Source: Gilvimarinus gilvus
GTDB lineage: Bacteria; Pseudomonadota; Gammaproteobacteria; Pseudomonadales; Cellvibrionaceae
Direction of reading: 5' to 3'
Assembly: GCF_030518155.1 (NCBI RefSeq)
Contig: NZ_JAULRU010000220.1
Span: 102,603 to 166,602, forward strand
DNA length: 64,000 bases
Positions 43,880 through 53,544 of this stretch are shown here, piece after piece (within the stretch, counting starts at the first letter, position 1; each line of letters starts with the position of its first letter). A model generated the notes under the pieces. The model made no database searches and was not told the origin of the DNA. It worked only from the letters and a program-made list of their open reading frames with translations. The translations under genes were made by a program, and so were the position numbers.

Positions 43880-43995
43880 TCTCCTTTGTGGGAACAGGCC
43901 TTTGACGTGACGTTCCTTTGAAGTAACACTCCTTTCCGTAAGGGTCCTTTAACCTAACAGTCCTTTGCGGTCCTTTGAGTAAAAGGCCCTTGAGC
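43880..43995 (-). repeat. Degenerate ~16-bp tandem repeats containing AAAGGA
   Basis: On the minus strand about eight units of ~16 bases are seen, such as GTTACTTCAAAGGAAC, GTCACGTCAAAGGCCT, GTTAGGTTAAAGGACC and TTTTACTCAAAGGACC. Each carries AAAGGA or a near match, a Shine-Dalgarno-like core. The last one is the real ribosome site of the lipoprotein gene. The array forms the 5' leader of that gene. Confidence 0.7.
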
Positions 43996-44185
43996 TAAGA
44001 AACCCATTGGGTATTAAGTCATTAAATACTGGCCCAAACAACACTAACGTCTAATCCGGCAGACTGCAATCCTACCTTATTTACCAGCGATCTTTCGTTA
44101 AAGGTTGTTACCAGCCGTAGAAAATTCACTAAGGACACGTTTAAACCAGCCCCACCTAGGAAAAATTTTTCAACTGCTACGCCAT

Positions 44186-44325
44186 AGCTGGCTGTTGAAA
44201 AACCCAAGCATGCTCAGCGTAGCCTGAAGCGTGCAGATTTTGTGTCTTGTCTCGACGGACAGGGTGGTTCCCTTTGCTAGAGGCAAGGTGCGGCAAATGT
44301 GCGCTTCAGACCACGCCCTCTGCGG
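44186..44325 (+). repeat. Second copy of the MITE-like repeat, truncated
   Basis: Starting AGCTGGCTGTTGAAAAACCC, this stretch aligns with the inverse of the 17261-17528 element through GCATGCTCAGCG, GAAGCGTGCAGAT, CTTGTCTCGACGGACAGGG, CCCTTTGCTAGAGGCAAGG and CGCCCT, then diverges near 44325. Immediately left, TTTTTCAACTGCTA (44165-44178) mirrors the same end, as if a second copy abuts it head to head. The remainder of the 667-bp gap to 44536 shows nothing I recognise. Confidence 0.65.
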
Positions 44326-44536
44326 CTTACCAAGCGTTAGCGACATCAGCCCGCAATTCGCTTGCCGTGCACGTCAAGACGTTTGCGATGTTCTGCGCCT
44401 ATAAGGCACCGAGTTGTATTAGATCATCCGTCGCATCGGTAGAATATTGGCCTGTCTAATCGGCCAAGCTCTGCGCGTGTCGTAAAAATACAGTTTTGCT
44501 GTTTATCCGCCGCGTATCACTCGGTGTACACAACAA

Positions 44537-45001
44537 CTACCACGTCGCATACGGATGATTAAGCAATTGCGAATTAAAATACCGAGTCTGGCCCGTCACC
44601 TCTTCCATGACCCAATCGGGTTTAAGAAACTCTTCGTTTTCGGCTCCCAGTTCAATTTCCGCAACAATAAGCCCTTGGTTCTCGCCGTGAAAAATATCTA
44701 CCTCCCAGGTATGATTTGCCACTGGATATTCGTAACGTGTTTTTTCCACAGTTTTCCCAGCACACAAGGTGGCTATAATCTCCTTGGCATCAGCCTTGGG
44801 AATTTCATATTCGTATTCGGCACAGGCAATACCCGTGCTTTCCCCCTTCAAGGTTAGATACCCGATATTACCTTTGACGCGAATACGCACCACAGTGCTT
44901 GAAGCCGTTTCAACATACCCCTGAGAGATATACGTTCCTGCGACAAGCTCGGGGAGCAGGGACACATCTACCAGAAATTTCCGTTCGATCTCAATCCCCA
45001 C
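44537..45001 (-). CDS. CYTH-domain protein
   Basis: A 154-residue CYTH (CyaB/thiamine-triphosphatase) tunnel-fold protein, which binds triphosphates with divalent cation. The start at GTG 45001 gives V-G-I-E-I-E-R-K-F-L with the ExExK motif; GGAG lies eight bases upstream. Further features are VVRIRVKGNIGYLTLKG, AEYEYEIP and VAEIELGAENEEF. The frame is open into dsbB upstream to 45133, but that stretch is not CYTH-like. The stop of dsbB precedes by five bases, so it is the downstream gene of that pair. Product may be inorganic triphosphatase; not proven. Confidence 0.88.
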   Translation of the reverse strand: MGIEIERKFLVDVSLLPELVAGTYISQGYVETASSTVVRIRVKGNIGYLTLKGESTGIACAEYEYEIPKADAKEIIATLCAGKTVEKTRYEYPVANHTWEVDIFHGENQGLIVAEIELGAENEEFLKPDWVMEEVTGQTRYFNSQLLNHPYATW

Positions 45002-45006
45002 AATCG

Positions 45007-45534
45007 TTACTCCGCAACCCGGCGCACACAGCCCATCAGTGCCACACTCATCGCAAGCACCAAGCCAATGCTGACGAGGACCAAACCGTGTGTCATTGAA
45101 ATTGGCCCTAACACCAAAGGCGTAGCCTGACAAAGATCCTGCACCTCAAACACGGCAGGCAACCAACTATCGAGCGGCGCCCAGTCCGGAAAATTGGCCT
45201 TGTAGCCACAGGCGCCGCCATTGCCAATTCCGTACTCGACTTTGATCAACCCCCAGGTTTCCATGGCCAGACCAAGGCTTAACACGAGCCCAGTCAAACT
45301 AGCCGCTATGCGCCCCCATAACCATTTCCTTATCCACAGAGCAATAACACTCACTAAAAAAATGAGCGCCACCCACACCCTCACGTATATGCACAATTCG
45401 CAGGGGTAGAATTTTTCAACATGCTGAAAATACAGCGCACCACCCTCAAGGGCTAACATGGCCAGGGCAACGGCCACCCAAAAGTATCTGCAAGAGGCTA
45501 GGCTAAAGAGCCGTTGAATATAGGGAGTGCTCAT
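45007..45534 (-). CDS. dsbB: Disulfide bond formation protein B
   Basis: A 175-residue inner-membrane quinone reductase that reoxidises DsbA. Four helices are seen with the first periplasmic motif CELC (near residue 38) and the second cysteine pair in GGACGYKANFP and VQDLCQA, both required. ATG 45534 follows GGAA. The dsbA partner is not in the window. The CYTH gene follows by five bases. The region upstream carries HAD and recQ genes in the same direction. Confidence 0.93.
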   Translation of the reverse strand: MSTPYIQRLFSLASCRYFWVAVALAMLALEGGALYFQHVEKFYPCELCIYVRVWVALIFLVSVIALWIRKWLWGRIAASLTGLVLSLGLAMETWGLIKVEYGIGNGGACGYKANFPDWAPLDSWLPAVFEVQDLCQATPLVLGPISMTHGLVLVSIGLVLAMSVALMGCVRRVAE

Positions 45535-45576
45535 CGCTTTTTCCATTTGTCTCAACTCAGTGATCGGCGCCCGGAT

Positions 45577-46239
45577 TCAGGCACGGTCAAATTTTATCTG
45601 CCCCAGTATGCTGCCGAACTCGCTGTAATGCGTGAACCTATAGTTTACCGCAGCTGGTTGTACACTTTGTCTTTGGGTTTTCCAGATGGTTGTCATACCC
45701 AATAGGTTGGCAGGTTGCATATCTGCCACTATGCTGTCACCACAAAACACAGAATATTTGGCTTGTGCACCCATCATATCAAGAGCATGAAGAAAGATTT
45801 CTGGCGTTGGCTTTTTAACGCCCAATTCGCCCGACGTGACAATGGCATCTAAATAACCGTACAGCCCCAAAGCTTCGATTTTATTGCGCTGAAAAAAGTC
45901 CCGTCCATTGGTCACTATCGCCAGCTTAATGCCGGTATTCGACAATCTACGAACCGTATCTAACGCACGGGGAAAAGCTTTGCAGTATTGAGCGAAGTTT
46001 TGATCAAAGTCGACATGCATGATTTCGGCTAGGCTGTCACTTAACGCACATTCCTTGGCAATTTTTCGAAATGCCGCCCATTTAGGCTGAATGACTTCAT
46101 TCTCTCGAACAAAAGCCTTGATAAATTTCTCCGGTTCCGCACACGCGTTATATTTACACTGAAAGCCCCAAGCGCAGTCCATAAGGCTGCTGGATTTATC
46201 AAGCAAGGTGTCATCTAAATCAAAAAGCACCGCCTGCAT
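45577..46239 (-). CDS. HAD-family hydrolase
   Basis: A 220-residue haloacid-dehalogenase-like phosphatase: LFDLDDTLLD (nucleophile Asp), VTNGRDFF (motif II), KKPTPEIF (Lys), and FCGDSIVADM (motif III/IV). The cap is all-helical as in class I members. Substrate unknown. ATG 46239 shares one base with the recQ stop (TGATG), indicating coupled translation. Confidence 0.9.
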   Translation of the reverse strand: MQAVLFDLDDTLLDKSSSLMDCAWGFQCKYNACAEPEKFIKAFVRENEVIQPKWAAFRKIAKECALSDSLAEIMHVDFDQNFAQYCKAFPRALDTVRRLSNTGIKLAIVTNGRDFFQRNKIEALGLYGYLDAIVTSGELGVKKPTPEIFLHALDMMGAQAKYSVFCGDSIVADMQPANLLGMTTIWKTQRQSVQPAAVNYRFTHYSEFGSILGQIKFDRA

Positions 46240-48389
46240 CAATCAGTGGTCTCCCTCACCACCACGGCCCGCACACAGCGCAATACGCCGTAGTCGTAAG
46301 CGCCGTCCAGTGCTTCATAGACAGGCTTGAGCTTAAAGGGTTCATCATCGTGAGCGAGCATGACATCAAAAATAGTGTCGAGCTCTTGTTCGGGTAACTC
46401 GACCACCTCGGTCACATCCAGCTGGCCCTGCTCAATTAATCCGGCCAAATGACCGTACACTGTGGTTTCGGTGATATCGCGCTGACGCGCGATATCAGCA
46501 ATTGTCATCCCTGCTTTAAACAACGCGAAGGTTTCGTGCTCGGTGGCCTTCACGTTTTCGGCACTGCCTGCGTATTCGGATAAACTTTCCGCGTGCTCGA
46601 TGATGGCTGCAACAAACGCATCACCGTAGTGATCACGCTTGCTCGCGCCCACCCCAGAGATACGGGAAAAGGCATCTAAGTCTTGCGGCTGCAAGCTGAC
46701 CATTTCCATTAAGTGGGCATCGTGAAATATCATGTAAGGGGCAATATCCTGCTCAGCGGCTAAGCTCTTACGCAGCTCGCGCAGTTTATCCCACAGGGCC
46801 CGGTCTGGCCCAGAAAGTCCGTTAGCGGCTCCACTGCTGCGGGATTTGCGGCCGGAGTCCACCTTAATGTCTTTGCGCAATTCAATGCTCTGTTCACCCT
46901 TGAGCAGAGGCCGACATTTTTCGGTGAGCTGCAGGCCGCCAAAACCCGCCACATCAACTTGCATAAGTCCGCGCGCCACGAGTTGACGAAAAACCGAGCG
47001 CCACTGATTGACGTCCAGCTCCCCCCCTATGCCAAAGGTACTGAGTTTATCGTGACCAAATTGGATGACTTTGTCAGGTGTTTTACCCAGTAATACATCA
47101 ATAAGATGATTTACCCCAAAACGCTGGCCGGTACGATGACAAACGCTGAGCGCTTTTTGCGCAACGACAGTGCCTTCAAACGTTTGGGGTGGCGTTAGGC
47201 AGGTATCGCAGTTATTACACGGACCGTGGTCTTGCTCGCCAAAATAAGACAAGAGCACCTGGCGACGGCAACTGGTAATTTCACACAGCCCCAACATCGC
47301 ATCGAGCTTGTGGTGCTCAACCCGACGAAACTCTTCATTGCCCTGTGACTGGCTCAGCATCTGCTTAAGTTTGATTACATCTTGTACGCCATACACCATC
47401 CAAGCGGTAGCGGGCTCGCCGTCGCGGCCCGCGCGACCGGTTTCCTGATAGTAGGATTCAATGCTCTTGGGCAGGTCCAGGTGAGCCACAAACCGCACAT
47501 CTGGCTTATCGATTCCCATACCAAAAGCAATGGTGGCAACGATAATGACACCGTCCTCGCGCAGGAATCGGTCCTGATTTTGTTGGCGGGTAGGCGCGGG
47601 CAAACCCGCGTGGTAAGGCAGGGCATTCAAACCCTGAGTCGTCAGCCAGCTTGCCGTCTCTTCTACTTTGCGGCGCGACAGGCAGTACACAATACCTGCG
47701 TCTTTAGGGTGCTCATTGTGTAGAAATCGCAGCAGTTGCTGGCGCGCATTTTGTTTCTGCTCAATACGGTAAACGATGTTGGGGCGGTCAAACCCGCTCA
47801 CGAACTGCTTCGCCGCCTGCAACTGTAGGCGTTCAATAATCTCGGCGCGGGTGCGCTCATCGGCGGTGGCGGTAAGCGCTATGCGCGGCACGGCTGGAAA
47901 CTGCTGTTGCAGCAAGCTCAGCTGTAAATAGTCAGAGCGAAAATCGTGTCCCCACTGGGACACACAGTGCGCCTCGTCAATTGCGAACAAGGAAATAGGT
48001 AGGGATTGCAATAGGCTCAAGGTTCGTGGCTGCACCAACCGCTCCGGCGCAACATAGAGAATCCTAATCTCGCCGTTGCGCAAACCCTGCTCTATCGACT
48101 GAACCTGATCGGAGGTTAAGCTTGAGTTGAGATAAGCCGCACTCACTCCCAGCTGCCCAAGCGCTTCAACTTGATCGTGCATCAACGCGATCAGAGGTGA
48201 TACGACTATAGCTAAGCCCTCGCGTACCAACGCGGGAATTTGATAGCACAGTGATTTACCGCCACCGGTAGGCATTAACACAAGCACATCGTCTCCGGCA
48301 ATTAGAGCATCGATAATGTCAGCTTGCTGGCCACGAAAGTCGCTGTAACCAAAGGTTGTCTGTAGAGTCGCTAAGGCAGTTGTCATCAT
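46239..48389 (-). CDS. recQ: ATP-dependent DNA helicase RecQ
   Basis: A 3'-5' SF2 helicase of recombination and fork repair, about 716 residues. Visible motifs are [12 protein letters not shown] (Walker A), [16 protein letters not shown] (DEAH and aromatic loop), GRAGRDG (VI), the RQC zinc site CEITSCRR...CNNCDTC, a winged helix, an HRDC domain ([15 protein letters not shown]) and a C-terminal helix-turn-helix ([17 protein letters not shown]) beyond the usual end. Start 48389 (or 48386) is chosen; frames up to 48431 lack a ribosome site. Confidence 0.95.
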   Translation of the reverse strand: MMTTALATLQTTFGYSDFRGQQADIIDALIAGDDVLVLMPTGGGKSLCYQIPALVREGLAIVVSPLIALMHDQVEALGQLGVSAAYLNSSLTSDQVQSIEQGLRNGEIRILYVAPERLVQPRTLSLLQSLPISLFAIDEAHCVSQWGHDFRSDYLQLSLLQQQFPAVPRIALTATADERTRAEIIERLQLQAAKQFVSGFDRPNIVYRIEQKQNARQQLLRFLHNEHPKDAGIVYCLSRRKVEETASWLTTQGLNALPYHAGLPAPTRQQNQDRFLREDGVIIVATIAFGMGIDKPDVRFVAHLDLPKSIESYYQETGRAGRDGEPATAWMVYGVQDVIKLKQMLSQSQGNEEFRRVEHHKLDAMLGLCEITSCRRQVLLSYFGEQDHGPCNNCDTCLTPPQTFEGTVVAQKALSVCHRTGQRFGVNHLIDVLLGKTPDKVIQFGHDKLSTFGIGGELDVNQWRSVFRQLVARGLMQVDVAGFGGLQLTEKCRPLLKGEQSIELRKDIKVDSGRKSRSSGAANGLSGPDRALWDKLRELRKSLAAEQDIAPYMIFHDAHLMEMVSLQPQDLDAFSRISGVGASKRDHYGDAFVAAIIEHAESLSEYAGSAENVKATEHETFALFKAGMTIADIARQRDITETTVYGHLAGLIEQGQLDVTEVVELPEQELDTIFDVMLAHDDEPFKLKPVYEALDGAYDYGVLRCVRAVVVRETTD

Positions 48390-48581
48390 AGCGGCAAGTT
48401 TAGCAGCCCAAGTCCACATCCGTCCTGTCATTGCGCACCTTTAACCGCAACACAATATCGTGGGCTAATAATGCGGATGGGTCGCCCTACTTTTCAGCCG
48501 AGGCCATTACAAGCATTGTCGGTGGCACGAAAATCATCTAACATCGGTGCCTACAAACCTACTCACAATAACCACGCCCCT

Positions 48582-50381
48582 ATGACGTGTCTGCGCCGTA
48601 AAGTTTCGCCTAAGCCATTGAATATATTAATGGTTTTGTGCTTTTTAAGCATTGTCTCTGGCATTGCAGGGCAAGCTCAATGCGCTCCGGTATCGCTTGC
48701 GGAATTACCGCCCCAGCCGCTTGGCAGATATCTTTTTACGCTGCAGGAAAGCGGTGATACATCTGCGCTTAACTGGCACCAAGCATACCAACGTTTTCTA
48801 GATGGAGAATTCGTAGCGTCAGACACCTCAGTCATCGCAAAAGGGCTGGCCGCACAGCCGATTTGGCTCGCCCTGGAACTCAAGGCGGCTAGCAGCGATC
48901 GGCGTCGCTTGATGATAGACGCCTCCTGGATAGACCAGCTCGATTTCTTTCATCTGAGCCATGGCCAGCTCATCTATACGCACACTGCTGGAGACCACAA
49001 ACCCTACGCGAATAGGGGTCATCAGTACACGGGTTTTGAAGTCGACCTTAGCTTTAGCCCCGGACGGCATGTGCTTTTAATTCGTGCGCAAACACCCGAC
49101 CCCATGTTTTTGCCGGTGTATCTCCTGACACAAAGTGAGCGCGATAAATTTGCCACACAAAGGCTTTTCACTTATGGCCTAGGCTATGGCTACCTACTGG
49201 CATTGATGCTGTATAACGTGTTGCTGTTTTTGGGCCTCAAAGATCGCCGCCACTTGCTCTACGCTTTTTACCTTGGAGTTTTCGTCACCGCCAATCTCGG
49301 CTACACGGGCCATGGATTTGCCTGGATATGGCCGGACGCCACGGCCTGGCAACGCTGGGGGCAACCTATACTGCTGGGTCTGTTCGGCACTAGCGCACTC
49401 GTATTTAGCGTAGAGTTTCTCGATATTCGCAAGCACTGGAGGCGGGGCTTCTACTGGGCTCTGGGTGCAACATGCCTATTTTGGTTAACCCAAGTCATTG
49501 CGCTGGTACAGGAGCATCATACCCTGGCGATAACCAGCGCCTTTGTTTTTCTTGTTGTTTACACTGTGTTAATGCTCATACACGGGTTTCATCAACTCAG
49601 CAATCAACCGCTGAATGCCCGCTACTTCTTAATTGCAATCAGTGCCGGCACACTTGGCACTATTACCACAACGTTAACCGCCATAGGCTTGTTGCCGGCC
49701 TATGAATTTACCTTTCGCGCCGCCGAAATTGGCATGTTGATTGAAGCTACACTATTGGCTTTAGCGCTAGCCGCAAGATTTCGCCTAACCCAACAGGCCC
49801 ACGACCGAGCCCAGTATAACGCCAATATTGATGTCCTTACCGGCCTAAATAATAGGCGCGCACTGAAAGAGCTGTTAGATCGCCTTTGGGCCGGGCATCA
49901 GCGCCACGGCCACCCCTTGAGCATCGTAATCATGGACATTGATCACTTCAAAGAAGTCAATGACATCTATGGCCATATTGGTGGCGATCAGGTACTTAGG
50001 AAAATGGGCCAGTTAATTAAAGAGTCGGTAAGAGCCGAGGATGTCGCCGCTCGCTGGGGCGGTGAAGAATTTCTGATAGCCATGCCTCACAGCACGGCGA
50101 GTGGCGCCATCGAATTTGCCGAAAGGTTGCGTGAGAAAATAGAGCGGGTGGCGGTTAGATCAGACACCGGCGATACCGACGAGACAATTTCAGTAACCGC
50201 CAGCTTTGGAATAGCCCAGTGCACATTGCAGGAAACCACACTGGAACAACCTATCGTTCGAGCGGACAAGGCACTCTATCAAGCAAAAATCAACGGTCGC
50301 AACCGTTCGCTAATATGGAATGCGCATATGAAAAACCGCAATCGTGTCACGAATAAGGCCAGCGCTTTATCTGCCCAATAG
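48582..50381 (+). CDS. 7TMR-DISM diguanylate cyclase
   Basis: A ~599-residue membrane cyclase: signal peptide (GIAGQAQCAPV), a periplasmic 7TMR-DISMED2 sensor (~35-190), seven helices (~200-420), coiled coil and a GGDEF domain with GGEEF. An RAED five residues before GGEEF keeps the RxxD inhibition site. No EAL domain. The DISM sensor is known to bind carbohydrates in some relatives. The start is uncertain: 48582 gives a well-formed signal peptide, though the frame is open to 48471. Convergent with the response-regulator gene, 14 bases between stops. Confidence 0.9.
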   Translation: MTCLRRKVSPKPLNILMVLCFLSIVSGIAGQAQCAPVSLAELPPQPLGRYLFTLQESGDTSALNWHQAYQRFLDGEFVASDTSVIAKGLAAQPIWLALELKAASSDRRRLMIDASWIDQLDFFHLSHGQLIYTHTAGDHKPYANRGHQYTGFEVDLSFSPGRHVLLIRAQTPDPMFLPVYLLTQSERDKFATQRLFTYGLGYGYLLALMLYNVLLFLGLKDRRHLLYAFYLGVFVTANLGYTGHGFAWIWPDATAWQRWGQPILLGLFGTSALVFSVEFLDIRKHWRRGFYWALGATCLFWLTQVIALVQEHHTLAITSAFVFLVVYTVLMLIHGFHQLSNQPLNARYFLIAISAGTLGTITTTLTAIGLLPAYEFTFRAAEIGMLIEATLLALALAARFRLTQQAHDRAQYNANIDVLTGLNNRRALKELLDRLWAGHQRHGHPLSIVIMDIDHFKEVNDIYGHIGGDQVLRKMGQLIKESVRAEDVAARWGGEEFLIAMPHSTASGAIEFAERLREKIERVAVRSDTGDTDETISVTASFGIAQCTLQETTLEQPIVRADKALYQAKINGRNRSLIWNAHMKNRNRVTNKASALSAQ

Positions 50382-50395
50382 GTAAAAAGGCGCTA

Positions 50396-50830
50396 TTAGC
50401 TTGTTGCAGATTGCGACAACCGGGAGTTAGTCAGCAACCAAAAATCGAAAATTCTTCCCAGTGCCACGACAAAATCTTCAAATTCACTTGGCTTAACAAC
50501 ATACGCACTGGCCCCTAAACGATAACACTCCTTGATCTGCTCACTATTGTCCGCCGTGGATAAAACCACCATTGGTACATGAACAAATTTCTTCAGGTTT
50601 GCTCGTCGTTGCTCCAACACCTGTAAGCCATTTAGGCCCGGCATATTAAGATCCAGCAGCACCAAATCGGGCATTTCACTTTCATCCACTTCCTGAATAG
50701 ACTGCAGCAACTCTCGCCCCGAGCTTAGACTGGCCAAGTCGACCCGGTTAGCCAACTGTTTAGCTGCTGACTTAGCCAAGAAAACATCATCGACATCATC
50801 ATCCACTAACCACACACGATAAGGCTTCAC
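50396..50830 (-). CDS. Single-domain response regulator (Rcp1/CheY type)
   Basis: A 144-residue receiver without an output domain. The acidic pair (VDDD), phospho-acceptor Asp in LVLLDLNMPG and the Lys in YVVKPSEF are present, with the Thr in VVLSTADNSE. The start is GTG at 50830, overlapping the histidine kinase stop by four bases. It is most likely phosphorylated by that kinase and signals by protein binding. Such receivers are the usual partners of phytochrome- and ethylene-receptor-like kinases. Confidence 0.92.
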   Translation of the reverse strand: MKPYRVWLVDDDVDDVFLAKSAAKQLANRVDLASLSSGRELLQSIQEVDESEMPDLVLLDLNMPGLNGLQVLEQRRANLKKFVHVPMVVLSTADNSEQIKECYRLGASAYVVKPSEFEDFVVALGRIFDFWLLTNSRLSQSATS

Positions 50831-53544
50831 GACTCAACCTCACTTAATTTATCAGGTATATCAACAAAGAAGGTCGCGCCTTCACCAAGCACTCCTTGGG
50901 CGTGAATGGTGCCTTTGTGGGCGTTAACAACCTGTCGACAAATCGCCAATCCCATACCACTACCCGTGTTTTTAAGCTCGTTATCTAACCGCCCAAAAGC
51001 CGAGAACATTTTATCGACATCCTCATTATCAAATCCAATTCCGTTATCGGACACTGTTATCTGCCTACCACACACCACACGGCCTTCATATCGATCTGTA
51101 ACATCAATGCGGATAATCAACTCTCTGTCGGGACTTTTGTACTTAATTGCATTACCGACAAGATTCTTCAGCAGTTGCACAAACAAGAACCTGTCTACGC
51201 TCAATGTAGCATCCCTCACGACTTCAATTATTGGCTGCACTGCATCAATGTCTTCGCTGAGTATTTCTCGAACTTCAGCCATCAAGTCTGACAGTGGCTC
51301 TGGAGCAACGCTAACTTCTCTCGATGCCACCTTAGAGACCTGAAGTATATTTTTAACCAAATCCTTCATAACCCGTGACGACTCAGCCATTTTCTTCATG
51401 GCATAGCGGGTATCTTCAGACACATTCTCTATTTCAGCCCCTGCCTCAACACTCGTCGAAAATGCAATTATTTTCCGGAGGGGCTCCTGTAAATCGTGAG
51501 ATGCCATATAGGCAAAATTTTCCAAATCTTTGTTTGACTGCTTCAGTTTCTCCGAACTTTCTTTTAGATCGCTAATATCGATAAAACTTCCCAGCATTTG
51601 TATCGGATTACGGTCCGGGTCAAAACGAAATACCATATCGTAGCTATAACACCATATCCAGTGTCCATTCTTATGTAAAAGCCGATACTCTATAGGCTCA
51701 ACTGCACCCTTATTCTGTATAACTCTTTGCACGTGACGTCTCACCTCTGCAACGTCTTCTGGATGAATAATAGATGCCATGCCGGGTAACGATTCCAGAT
51801 CCTTCAACGCATAACCGGTGATTGCTGTGTAACGCTCATTGACGAAAACATTCTTGTCATCTTTGATATCCAGAATATACAAACCACATAGAGAGCTTTC
51901 AACCACCGCTGACAAAAACTGTTCACTTTCTTTTAGTTTACTCTCAGTCTCTTTAAGTTCAGTTATTTCCACCGAAGACCCAACAATTCGATATATATCG
52001 CCCACTTCATCCATTACCGGATAAAGTGAAGTCTTCCACCAGGTGGAGTGCCCCTTAATTTCAACGTTTTCAACATAGGTTTGCTGGCGCCCAGTTTCAT
52101 AGCTCAACCTGTAGCGATCTTCTATTTTTTCAGCGCTCTCCCGAGATAGAACTCTTGGCGCCAACTCTGATACTGTTTTATTTTTTAGGTCCTTTATCTT
52201 AGTCCCCAGCGCACTTTCAATTGTGGGGTTGACCGAAGTGAAAACCTGCCTGCCATCCTTCAGGCAATCAAGTACAAATAGCCCGTAGGATGTTCCGGAG
52301 AAGATTGACTCCAAAAATTGATTTTTCTCGGACAGTGACAACGCCATATCCTTGCGCTGCTGAATATCCTCTACCGAACCACACATGTAGCGATTACTAG
52401 CGCCTTCCTCGCCAACACACTCGCCATGAACTCTAAACCAACGAACCTCTCTGTTAACCAGTATTGCGCGAAACTCAACATCAAAGTCGTCACCATTAAT
52501 GATGTGCTTGTCCATTGCCGAGAAAAATTTGGAGCGATCATCGTCGTGAACATGCGCCTCCCACAAACCCATATTGAGCTCAGCCGGCTCTTTCTGGTAG
52601 CCAAATAATTGCCACAATGCCGACGACCACCACAGTGTGTTACTTTCAAGCTGCCACTCCCACAACCCTTCGCGAGTCGCCGATGTAATTCGTTCAAATC
52701 GGTGATTCGCCTTAGCCAATCGCTCTTGCGATGCAAGCTTCTCACTCACATCGGTCACCGCGGCGAAAACCTTATCCTCATCATTTATAGTCTTTTTTAT
52801 AAGCCTAATTTCGATAGGAATTTTTTGCCCCGACTTATGTACACCGTGCACAACACGTCCAGACGCCATCGCTCTACTCGCACTGCTGGACGTGAAGAAA
52901 CTTTGTAGCAACTTGCCATGGGAGCCGCGCATATCGCGCTCAATAAGCACAGTGACATTTTCACCGGCAAGCTCACCGAGTTGATAGCCAAACAAAGTAC
53001 ACAACGCATCATTCGCCATCGTGATTTGTCCATTATCGTCCACCACCATCAGCCCAACAGGTGAAGCGTTAGCAGCCTCGCGCAGGTTGCGGTCACTCTC
53101 ATACTGGGCTTCGGCTGACAACCGGTCTAGCTTTTCCTTATTGGCTTCATTGACGGCCTGACGCAACTGGTCTATTGACGGAGTTGCCAAGATGCGCGGC
53201 ACCATATAAATCAAGGCTATTGCCGTAATGACGGATACCGTCGCAGTAGCGGCCTTAATTGCTCCATGCACGCCATAGCTACCTACCCAAATAGTGTAAA
53301 TACTGTAAACATGCGTCAAACCGCACAGAAGTATAAAAAGCGAAAAAAGAATAAACAGCGAGGGAAACATAAGATCTCGGCGCCGCTTTCTGATATAGAT
53401 TAGCCCTGCGGGAATGCTAAAATAGGCCAGCGCAATCATTGCATCCGAAATTACATTGGTCCACAAAATGGCAGGCTGCCACATGTAACAGTGCCCATGT
53501 GGCATGAAATCCTGACTGAGAAATCCGAGCATATCCGCTGTCAC
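50827..53544 (-). CDS. PAS-domain histidine kinase with ethylene-receptor-like membrane sensor
   Basis: A ~905-residue hybrid sensor kinase. Three helices fill residues ~20-115, with SDAMIALAYFSIPAGLIY and FILLCGLTHVYSIYTIW. Plant ETR1 has a similar sequence, including the Asp, Cys and His used for Cu(I)/ethylene (C65 and H69), and all three appear here. Four PAS domains follow (~150-640), then HisKA (ASHDLQEPLR) and HATPase with N, G1 and G2 boxes (NLVGNAIKY, DNGIGFD, GSGMGLAI). GTG 53544 with AGGAGG upstream is the likely start; the frame runs to 53586. Ethylene or copper sensing is inference from residues. Confidence 0.9.
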   Translation of the reverse strand: MTADMLGFLSQDFMPHGHCYMWQPAILWTNVISDAMIALAYFSIPAGLIYIRKRRRDLMFPSLFILFSLFILLCGLTHVYSIYTIWVGSYGVHGAIKAATATVSVITAIALIYMVPRILATPSIDQLRQAVNEANKEKLDRLSAEAQYESDRNLREAANASPVGLMVVDDNGQITMANDALCTLFGYQLGELAGENVTVLIERDMRGSHGKLLQSFFTSSSASRAMASGRVVHGVHKSGQKIPIEIRLIKKTINDEDKVFAAVTDVSEKLASQERLAKANHRFERITSATREGLWEWQLESNTLWWSSALWQLFGYQKEPAELNMGLWEAHVHDDDRSKFFSAMDKHIINGDDFDVEFRAILVNREVRWFRVHGECVGEEGASNRYMCGSVEDIQQRKDMALSLSEKNQFLESIFSGTSYGLFVLDCLKDGRQVFTSVNPTIESALGTKIKDLKNKTVSELAPRVLSRESAEKIEDRYRLSYETGRQQTYVENVEIKGHSTWWKTSLYPVMDEVGDIYRIVGSSVEITELKETESKLKESEQFLSAVVESSLCGLYILDIKDDKNVFVNERYTAITGYALKDLESLPGMASIIHPEDVAEVRRHVQRVIQNKGAVEPIEYRLLHKNGHWIWCYSYDMVFRFDPDRNPIQMLGSFIDISDLKESSEKLKQSNKDLENFAYMASHDLQEPLRKIIAFSTSVEAGAEIENVSEDTRYAMKKMAESSRVMKDLVKNILQVSKVASREVSVAPEPLSDLMAEVREILSEDIDAVQPIIEVVRDATLSVDRFLFVQLLKNLVGNAIKYKSPDRELIIRIDVTDRYEGRVVCGRQITVSDNGIGFDNEDVDKMFSAFGRLDNELKNTGSGMGLAICRQVVNAHKGTIHAQGVLGEGATFFVDIPDKLSEVES

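Noticed and set aside
44537..45133. Longer CYTH protein starting inside dsbB
   Set aside because: The extra 44 residues are antisense-free but not CYTH-like, and GTG 45001 has a good ribosome site just after the dsbB stop.
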